64,000 nucleotides of DNA from Sphingomonas sp. 1F27F7B (GTDB taxonomy: Bacteria > Pseudomonadota > Alphaproteobacteria > Sphingomonadales > Sphingomonadaceae), in NCBI RefSeq assembly GCF_005503355.1, contig NZ_SCMK01000012.1:1-64000 (forward strand), given 5' to 3'. Each line of letters starts with the position of its first letter. The stretch's first letter is position 1. The notes below the pieces were generated by a model, which was not told where the DNA came from, made no database searches, and saw only the letters and a list, made by a program, of their open reading frames with translations. Shown here piece after piece: positions 51,938-62,000 of the stretch. The position numbers and the translations under genes are program-made.

Positions 51938-52891
51938 TTGGCGTCGCAAACCGTTCGCGTGCACCGTTACACGACCGCTGATGTGGCCCCCAGCGACCGC
52001 TTCGACGCCTGGCAGAGCCACTGGCCGAATGTCGGTCCGCTCTTCAGCATCGAGCCGCTCGAGGCCTTCCGCGTATCGAGCGAACTCGTGCGCCTGGGCG
52101 AGATCGGTTTCATGTACACCGACATCGCGTCGCAGCGCTGGAAGCGCGACAAGCGGCTCGTCGACATGGGCCAGGACACGATTGCAGTCGCCGTCAACCT
52201 GGACGGCAAGGCAGCCGGCATCGCGGGCAGGAATGATTGGGTGCAGATGCCGGGCTCCGCGGTGCTCGTCGATCATAGCCAGACTTCGCTCCACGATTCC
52301 GCTGGCGGACGCAGCATCGGTTTCTCCGTACCACGCCAGCTGGCGATCGAAGTCGGGCTCGATATCGCGAGCCTGCACGGCCTGGTGCTGACTCCGGCCG
52401 AAAGCGCGATGCTGACTTCGCACATGTTCCAGGTGCGCGAAGCCCTGCCACGCTTCGCCGAGGAGGATGCGCCGCGCTTGGGCAGGTCGATGCTCGACAT
52501 GCTGGTGCTGACGCTGAAGGGCGCCAGCCGGACCGAGGCGCATGGCTTCCGCGAGGATCCCGCCACGCTGATGCTGCGCGCGCGCAAGGAAGTGCAGGCG
52601 CATCTCGGCTCGCCGACACTCACCGTCGCCAATCTGTGCCGCAAGCTGGGCGTTTCGCGCAGCACGCTGCACCGCCTGTTCGAGGCCGGTGGCGGCGTGC
52701 AGGCCCATATCCGCGACATGCGGCTGGAAGCGGCACGCCAGGCGCTGCTCAATCCCGACAATGTCGAGCGGATCGGCGACATTGCCGAGCGGCTCGGCTT
52801 CAGCGACGCTGCGCATCTGAGCCGGTTGTTCAGGGCACGCTTCGACGAGACGCCCAGCGAGTGCCGTGCGCGGAGCATCCTAAGCCGTTGA
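51938..52891 (+). CDS. AraC-family transcriptional regulator
   Basis: A TTG start behind GGGAG gives 317 aa. Residues ~15-195 form an AraC-binding-like domain (FDAWQSHWPNVGPLFSIEPLEAFRVSSE; WVQMPGSAVLVDHSQTSLHDSAGG), and residues 215-315 hold the double helix-turn-helix: LTVANLCRKLGVSRSTLHRLFEAGGGVQAHIRDMRLEAARQALL and RIGDIAERLGFSDAAHLSRLFRARFDETPSECR. It ends 161 bp before the giant adhesin gene in the same direction and is the obvious candidate regulator. Confidence 0.92.
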   Translation: MASQTVRVHRYTTADVAPSDRFDAWQSHWPNVGPLFSIEPLEAFRVSSELVRLGEIGFMYTDIASQRWKRDKRLVDMGQDTIAVAVNLDGKAAGIAGRNDWVQMPGSAVLVDHSQTSLHDSAGGRSIGFSVPRQLAIEVGLDIASLHGLVLTPAESAMLTSHMFQVREALPRFAEEDAPRLGRSMLDMLVLTLKGASRTEAHGFREDPATLMLRARKEVQAHLGSPTLTVANLCRKLGVSRSTLHRLFEAGGGVQAHIRDMRLEAARQALLNPDNVERIGDIAERLGFSDAAHLSRLFRARFDETPSECRARSILSR

Positions 52892-52958
52892 TGTCCCAAA
52901 GCGGGAGCCGTCCTCCGATGCGACATCGGTCCAATTCGGTGAGACGCGCGTTCAACGG

Positions 52959-52974
52959 CCAAACCCCCATTTGG
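52959..52974 (+). promoter_or_regulatory. Palindrome CCAAA-N6-TTTGG before the adhesin
   Basis: A perfect 5+5 inverted repeat, 79 bases before the adhesin ATG, followed by GTACTAGGG. It sits where a promoter or activator site for the adhesin gene would be expected. Whether the AraC protein binds it is unknown. Confidence 0.35.
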
Positions 52975-53052
52975 TACTAGGGATTCCCCCCTGTCTGCCG
53001 TGTGCCCGATGAGTCGCGGGCGCACGGTCATCTGATTTCGGGGGCTTTCAGA

Positions 53053-56000
53053 ATGATCGATCGTGGCAATGGTACGCGTGCGTCCAAGGCTGTTTCTGCA
53101 CGCGCGCGCCGTGAGGCGCTGCTGCGCAAGGCACTGCTCGGCTCGACCGCGCTGATCGGGATCACCCTCGCCACACCGGCAATGGCCCAGTCGATCAACC
53201 CCGCTGGCGGCGGCACGATTTCGGGCACGGGCTCCTATACGGACGCGACGGCGACCAATGGCGGCGTGCAGGTGACCAACACCGACAATGCCGGCATCAC
53301 CATGTCCGGAGTCACGATCAACAACATCACCGGCGACCCCAACGGCATCGCCTACAAGCAGATCGCCGCCGGCGGCCAGAGCGCGGTCCTCTTCACCGCG
53401 GGCGCGAACGCGCTGCGGAGCGACCAGAACGGCGCGGCGCTTTCGCTGCAGGCCGCGAACGGCAACGTCACCTGGGCGATCGGCCAGTTCGACACTGCCT
53501 CGACCACCGATCTGGCCGCGACCTTCGGCGCCTATCTGATCGCCACCGGTTTCATCAACGTCGTCGATTTCGGCACGGTGAGCTCGCTGCGCAACGTCAC
53601 CGGCATCGCCGGCGACACCGGCATCTATGCCAGCTCCAATTCCTCGTCGGTGAACCTGTCGCTGAAGGCGCCGACCATCTCCGGCTTCGTCACCGGCATC
53701 AATGCCCTGTCCACCACCGGCGCCAACGTCACCACCACGGGCGGCTCGATCAGCACGCTCGCCGGCGGCACGGGCATCCGGGCATCGGCGACCAGCAACG
53801 GCGGCGCGGTGACGATCTCCTCGGGATCGGCGATCACCACCAGCGGCACCGGCACCGGCATCAGCGCCACGTCGAACAATGCCACCACCAGCGTGACCAC
53901 CACCAGCGGCGGCACGATCAACGGCGGCAAGTACGGCATCCAGGTGAATGCCGCGCTGGCGGGCCAGAGCACCACGGTTACGATCGGTGCCGCGATCGGC
54001 GACACGACGCGCCCGACCACCGCGGCGGTCGACTTCACCAGCACGGGCGTCGTCGGCGGCACCAACACCGTCAACGTCAACGCGAATGTCTCGGGAGGCA
54101 CCGGTTTCTACACGATCGGTTCGAGCTATACGAACACCGACCTGATCGTGAACGTCGCGCCGGCCGTGACGGTCACCGGCCAGTCGACCAGCACGATCCG
54201 CGCCGGACGCAATGTGACGGTGGTCAACAACGGCACGATCAGCGCGCCCGGCGCCGGCTCGACCGCCATCGGCAACGCGCAGGCGCCCTCGCTCATCGAC
54301 GTGACCAATAGCGGGACGATCACCGGCGGCTCGTTCGCGATCAGCGCCCTGGGAGGCGCGACCGTCACCAACGCCGGCACGATCTCGGCCGCCAACAATG
54401 TCGCGATCGACACCGGTCGCGGCGGCACGATCACCAACAACACCGGCGGCACCATCGCCGGCGGTTCCAACGCCACCAATGGCTGGGCCATCCGCTTCAA
54501 CAGCAGCACCTTCTCGACCGGCCAGACGGTCAGCAACAACGCGACGATCACCGGCGGCGCCGCCGGCGCGATCCGGCTCGACGCCGTCACTGCTTCGACG
54601 CTCAACCTCAATGCCGGCTCGACCACGACCGGCCTGGTCAAGGTGAGCGGCACGGGCGCGACCACCACCAATCTCGCCGGCAACCTGAACGGCGACTATG
54701 ACGCCAGCGGCGCCAGCGGCACGCAGAACTTCACGCTCGCCGCAACCGGCTCGGCGCACAACGTCACGCTCGGCTCGGGCAACGACGTCTTCACCTGGGG
54801 CGGCGGCGCCTTCACCGGCACGATCGACGGCGGCACCGGTGCCGATACCTTCCAGGTGGATGTCGGCGCGTCGACGGTCAAGACGCTCAACCTCGCCACC
54901 GACTTTGCCAACATCATCAATTTCGACGCCTTCACGCTGCTCAGCGGCCGACTTACGCTCACCGGCAGCCGCGACGGCGGCGCGGGCTGGGCCGTGGCGG
55001 GCGGCAACGCGACCGAGCTGACCGTCAACGGCGCACTGACCAACATCGCCGGCAACGCCGTCACCCTGCTCACCGCCGACCAGATGTTCGTCCTGTCCGG
55101 AGCGCAACTGAGCGCGACCGGCGACGTCATCTATTCGACCGCGATCGGCAACAACATCTCGAACGCCGGCACGATCACCGCCGGCACCGGCATGTCGTCG
55201 GGCATCGCGATCGGCAGCGGCACGATCACCAACGGCGGCACGATCACCTATGCGGCGGGCGGCTCGATCGCCACCCAGGGCAATGGCGTGCTCGGGATCA
55301 GCAACCAGCTGACGGTCACCAACAACGCCGGCGCCAGCATCATCGGCCGCTGGGACGGCGTGCGCGCCAACAACGGCATCTTCGCCAGCAACTACGGCCT
55401 GATCCGCGGCGACCGCTTCGCCGGCATGGAGATCAACGGCGGCTCCACCATCACCAACTACGGCACCGGCCGCATCTATGGCGCGACTGGCGAAGGCGCC
55501 GGCATCCTGATCAACAGCGGCGTCGCCGGCATCACCAACGCATCCGGCGGCCAGATCGTCGGCGCCGGCATCGCCGCCATCTACAATGGCGGCACCGGCC
55601 TGCTGACGGTCAGCAACAGCGGCACGATCGCCACCGGCACGCTCGACGGCACCAACAACTATGTCGCGGGCGGCATTGCCACCGCGATCCGCAGCGGCAG
55701 CGCCTATGTCACCAATTCGGGCGCGATCGAAGGCGCCTCGGGCGGCATCCTCACCACCGGCGCGCTCACGCTCTACAATACCGGCACGATCAACGGCTTC
55801 GGCACCGGCTTGCTCAGCAACGACGCAGTCAATGCCGGCGGCGTCGCGACCATCGTCAACAGCGGCTCGATCGCCCAGGGCTCCGGCGCCGCCATCCATG
55901 CCGGCGCAGGCGGCACCATCACCAACGCGACCGGCGGCGCGCTCATCGGCGGCAACGATGCCACCACCGGCGCCGCCGTCCAGCTCATCGCGGGCGGCAC

Positions 56001-59000
56001 CTTCAACAATTACGGCGCGGCCACCAGCACGGCGGGCATCGGCGTGATCAACGGCAACACCGCCGCCACGATCAACCTGTTCGCCGGCTCGTCCATCGGC
56101 AAGGTCATCAGCGGCAGCGGCAACGACACGCTGGCGATCTACAATGGCGGCAGCGCCAGCGACGCGGCGATCACCGACGGCACCAGCGGCATCACGCTGC
56201 GCAATGCCGGCGCGCTGACCACGGCCATCTATGGCGCGATCGACCTGGGCGGCGGCAACGACACGATCCAGCTGCGCGGCACCGGCACGGGCGCGCAGGC
56301 GGGAACCTTCTCGCTCGCCAACGCGACGGGCGTGGAGACGATCAGCAAGCTCGACAGCGGCACTTGGACGATCAACGGCACCGCGACCGCGCCCGGCATC
56401 TCCGTCATCGCCGGCAATGGCGGCCCCTCGGGCACGCTGATCCTCTCGGGCACCAGCGGCATCGGTTCACTCTATGTGAACGGCGCGAACGTCCAGGCCA
56501 ATGGCGGCGGCGCGATAAGCGGCGCGACGGTCCACATGCTCGCCGGCAACCTGCAGCTCGCCTTCGCCAGCGTCTATGCCAACAACATCCTGCTCGACGT
56601 CGGCACGCCGCTGAACGGCCAGGCAAGCGTGTTCGAGAACCTCTTCGGCGGCAATGCCACCCTTTCAGGCAACATCACCTCGGGCAGCGGCACCAATATC
56701 GGCGGCCAGGCGATCGCCTCCTCCCAGGCCCTGACCTTCGCCGGCCTCGCCAACAGCGTGTTCAACCTTACCGGCACCAACAGCTGGACCGGCATCACGA
56801 CGATCAATTCGGGCGTGACGCTGCAGGGCAGCACCAACTCGATCTCGGGCGGCAGCATCGTCGACAACGGCACGCTGACCTATTCGCAGGGGACCTCCGG
56901 CACGATCGCGCAGGCCATCTCGGGCACCGGCGCGCTGGTGGTGACCGCGGGCGGGGCCGTGATAACGCTGACCGGCGCCAACACCTTCACCGGCGGCACG
57001 ACGCTGAGCGGCTCCGGCGCCAACCTGGTCCTGGGCGCTGGCGGCCAGCTCGCCGGCAATGTCGTCGCCAATGCGAACGCCACCCTGACCTTCAACCGCG
57101 GCGACGGCTACACCTTCGCCACCTCCGCCAGCGGCGCGGGCGCGGTCACCGCGCTCGGCACCGCGACGCTGAGCGGCGCCTTCACCAACACCGGCGCGTT
57201 CACCGTCAATTCGACCACCAACGGCGTGGTCACGCTCACCGGCTCGCGCAGCGGCGCGACCGGCAGCGGCGTCGTCTATACCGGCATGAGCAGCACCTTC
57301 CGCGTCGGCTCGGGCGGCACCGTCGCCGGCGGCGACTATCTGGGCGTCCGGATGAACGGCTCGAACGGCACCCTCGCCAATCTGGGCACGATCACCAACG
57401 CCGGCACGCTCTACGACAACAACTGGGGCGCGGCGGTCGGCGTCGGCGCGACCAGCGGCACGACCACCGTCAACAATGGCGATGCGGGCAACAGCCTGGC
57501 GACGATCAGCGGCCAGAATGCCGGCATCAGCCATCTGGGCAGCGGCGGCGTGATCGCCACCGGCCTGCTGACCGTCAACAATTACGGCACGATCAGCAGC
57601 GCCATCAAGAACGGCATTGATAACCAGGCGGGCTCCGGCGCGCTGACCGTCAACAACTATGCCGGCGGATATATTGTCGGTCAGGGCAGCGGCGGCGCCG
57701 GCGCCGGCGTCGGCAACAGCAACAGCTCGAAGCTGCTCACGATCACCAATGGCGGCTGGATCGTCGGCCGCACCAGCGGCGTCTCCGCCTTTGGCAGCCT
57801 CAACCTCACCAACAGCGGCACGATCGCGAGCGGCACGCTCTCGGGCGGCACCAGCGGCACGCTGACCACCGGCACCGGCGCCGGCGTGATCGCCCTCAAC
57901 GCCGCCGGCAGCGCGATCACCAACCAGGCGAACGGCCTCATCACCGGCAATGTCGGCATCAGCGCCAGCGGCAACGGCCTCCAGCTCGTCAACCAGAACG
58001 GCGCCGTGATCCGCGGCGCCACTTCCGGGATCAGCGCCAACGGCACCATCACGATCGACAATAGCGGCACGATCGAGACGCTGAGCGGCGCGGCCGGCTA
58101 TGGGATCCGCGCCGGCACCGGCTCGACCATCACCAACAATCTGGGCGGCATCATCCGCCAGGCCGGCACCGGTGGCATGTACACGATCTCGGCGAGCGAC
58201 ACGCTGACGCTCGTCAACGCCGGCACGATCTCCAACGCATCGACCGCCCTGTTCACCGCCGCCGTCGACGCCACGCAGACGCTGACGCTCACCAATAGCG
58301 GCACGATCACCGCCGCGGGCGGCGCCGCCGTCCAGCTCAACGGCGGCGACAATGTGATCGCCAACTCAGGCACGATCACCGGGGGCAGCGACGCGAACTT
58401 CGGCTTCGGCGTCTACGCCACCGCCGATTCCTGGAACACGACCATCACCAACCAGGCGGGCGGCGTGATCGGCGGCAGCCGCGGCGGCGTGCGCGTCGAC
58501 AGCGCCGACGGCATCGCGATCGACAATGCCGGCACCCTGGTCGGCACCGCGGCCATCAGCAGCGGCGTCTTCATCCTGAACGGCGATCCCACGCTGACCA
58601 ACCGGGCCGGCGGCACGATCGTCGGCCAGAGCTGGGGCATCCAGTCCGACGACACCGGCACGATCACCAATGCCGGCTTCATCGGATCGGGCACGCTCTC
58701 GGGCGGCACCACGGGCAGCTTCACGGTGAATGCCGGCGGCAACGCCATCGCCATGAGCGGCGGCAGCGTGACCAACGACGCCACCGGCTCGATCGTCGGC
58801 GGCAATTACGGCATCACCGCCGACGGGCCGATGACGATCGTCAATTCGGGCCTGATCAGCGGCGGCAGCCACGCGATCTATCTGACCGGCACCGGCAACA
58901 ACATAGTGACGCTGAACGCCGGCTCGACCACGACGGGCGCGATCCAGCTCGGCGACGGCGGCGACACCCTCAACTGGAACGGCGGCAGCTTCACCAGCAT

Positions 59001-62000
59001 CAACGGCGGCGCGGGTCACGACGTGTTCAACGCCAATCTCGGCGCCGGCTCGACGACGCTCAACGTCGCCACGCTTTCCGGGTTCGAGACCTACAACCAG
59101 AATGGCGGCGCGCTGACGCTGGCCGGCATCCAGGGCGCCGGCGGCGGCTGGACGGTCAATGGCGGCGCCTTGACGCTCGGCGCCAACGCCAAGGTGGACG
59201 TCACCGGCACCGGCGTGACGCTGGCCGATGGCGGCACCAGCATCACCATCATCAATGGCGGGGCGCTGATCGGCAATGCCGGCAACGGCGTGGTCGCGAC
59301 GGCCGACACCAGCGTGACCAATGGCGGCATGATCCGCTCGCACGGCACGAGCTATGCGGGCGTGACGACGGATGGCGGCACCATCCACAACCAGGCCGCC
59401 GGCCTGATCGCGGCCGATGGCACCGGCGTCGTGATGCAGGCTGGCGGCACCACCCTGTCCAATGCCGGCATCATCCTCGGCAAGGTCGACGGCGTGGTCG
59501 GCGGCGACGTGTCGCAGACGCTGGTCAACACCAACATCATCGCCGTCGGCGACGCGGGGAACAACGTCACCCAGTTCTGGCAGGTCAACCAGAACTACAG
59601 CACGGGCGACGGCGTCCGCTTCACGGCGGGCGGATCCGTGACCAACAGCGGCATCATCGCCGGCGGCGCCAACGGCGTGGCCATCAGCGGCGGCGCGGCG
59701 ACGATCGAGAACTCGAGCAGCATGATCGGCTATAGCGGCTACGGCCTCTTGCTCGACGCGGCGGCCGGCACCACCTCGACGATCGTCAACCATATGAGCG
59801 GCTCGATGGAGGGCGGCCAGGGCGCGGTGCTGCTCACCGGCGACGGCACGGTCAACCTGACCAACGAGATCGGCTCGTACATGTACGGCAGCATCGTCTC
59901 TACCGGCGGCGGCGCCCGCAACATCGACCTCTCGGGCACGGTCTATGGCGATTATGACGCCTCGGCGAGCACCGGCGCCAACACGGTGACCTTCCGCTCG
60001 GGCGCGCACATCAACAATGTGACGCTGGGCAGTGGCGACGACACGTTCATCTATTTCGGCGGCATCATCGACGGCGTGGTCGATGGCGGTGGTGGCCATG
60101 ACAGCCTGTTCGCCGATTTCGGCGTGGGCACCAGCTACAATGTCAGCCTCGCCAACTTCATCGGCTTCGAGAGCCTCGGCCTGATCTCGGGCGACATGAC
60201 GCTGACCGGGCCGAGCAACAATCCCGGCCAGGCGATCTATGCCGGCCTGGGCGGCGTGCCCTCGGGCACGATCACCTTCGACGGCACCAGCGACCTGACC
60301 GGCGACATCTACGTCAATGGCGGCGCGATCCGCGCGGCGACCGCAGGCGCGTTCGGCTCGGGCACGATCCACATGATCGACCCGACCGCAACCTTCGGCG
60401 CCACCGGCACCTATGCCAACAACATCAGCCTCGAAGTGGCCGCTCCGTCCTCGGCGAACCCCTCGACGCTGAACACCGATGCGGGCGTGATCGCCACGCT
60501 CACCGGCGCGATCACCACCGGCACCGGCGCGGGCGTCGATCCGAACCAGGATCTGGTGTTCGGCGGCACGGGCACGGTGATCCTCACCAACGCCGGCAAC
60601 AGCTGGACCGGCACCACCACGATCAACCACGGCGCCACGCTGCAGGGCAGCGCCGCCGCCATCTCGGGCTCGGCGATCGTCAACAATGGCGAGCTGGTCT
60701 ATGACGAAGCAGGCAACAGCATCGTCGTCGCGAACATCACCGGCAGCGGCAATTTCCACAAGATCGGTTCGGGCAGCCTGACGCTCACCGGCACCAACAG
60801 CTGGACCGGCAACACCGAGATCGGCGGCGGCTGGCTGATCGGCACCACCGACAGCATCTCGGGCAGCACGCTGAACTTCAACGGCGGCAACCTGGCGTTC
60901 GTTCAGGCGGCGAACGGAACCTTCGCGGCCGACATGAGCGGCAGCGGCTATGTCAATGTGTGGGCCGGGGGCAACACCCTCACCTTCTCCGGGCACAACG
61001 CCTTCACCGGCTCGATCAACGTGCAGGACGCGTCGACCGTCGCGATCACCGGCACGCTCAACACCGGCACCGCGAACAGCATCAACCTCTACAATGCCGG
61101 CGCGGGCGTGACCAATTCGGGCACGATCAGCGGCGCCCGCGCGGTCGAAGGCGGCGTGGCCGGCGTGCTGGTGAACAACCTCGCCGGCGGCACGATCACT
61201 GGCAACGCCCAGAGCGCCGTGATGCTCTGGCAGGGCGGCACGGTCACCAATGCCGGCACGATCAACAACGGCAACGGCCAGGCGACCATCTACATGGCCG
61301 GCGCGAACGGCAGCGTCACCAACAGTGCCAACGCCATCATCCAGAACAGCGTCGGCAATGCGCTCAACATCAACAGCGCCAACTTCACGCTCGACAATGC
61401 CGGCACGATCCAGGGCATCCACACCGCCGTCGCCATCAACAGCGGGACCAGCGCGTCGGTGACCAATAGCGGCCTGATCTCGGGCGCCAACTACGGCATC
61501 CGCGCCGCCACCGCGGGCGCGACGATCGTCAACAGCGGTTCGGGCACGATCACCGCGACGGGCGGCCCCGCCGCGATCGCGGTGTTCCTGACGGGCGACA
61601 ATGCCAGCGTGACCAACCAGGCCGGCGCCTCGATCACCGGCGCCGGATACGGCGTCTTCATCTCCGGCACGAACGGGGCCGTGACCAACAACGGCGCGAT
61701 CATCGTCAATGCCGGCACCGGCGCGTCGCTCTCCAACGGCGGCGTCATCACCAATGCCGGCGCGATCTCCGCGGGCACCACCGGCTCGGGCATCGGCCTG
61801 GGTGTCTATGCCGGCGGCGCCGCGACGGTGACCAACCAGTCGGGCGGCACGATCTCGGGCGGCAACCTGGCGATGCTGCTGGCCGGCAGCGACCTGGTCA
61901 CGGTCAACCTGAATGCAGGCTCGACCACCACCGGACTGATCGCCTCGGCCGGCAACGGCGCGCGCGCGATCAACATCTTCGGCAAGCTGGACGGCAATTA

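Noticed and set aside
52273..55899. A leftward open frame of about 1,200 codons opposite the AraC gene and adhesin
   Set aside because: It is composed of repetitive Arg/Asp/Ala/Gly-rich sequence without domains and mirrors the codon pattern of the rightward genes, which have recognisable products.
58366..61422. A leftward open frame of about 1,000 codons opposite the adhesin
   Set aside because: Same reason: low-complexity shadow of a GC-rich repetitive coding strand, no ribosome-binding site or family motif.
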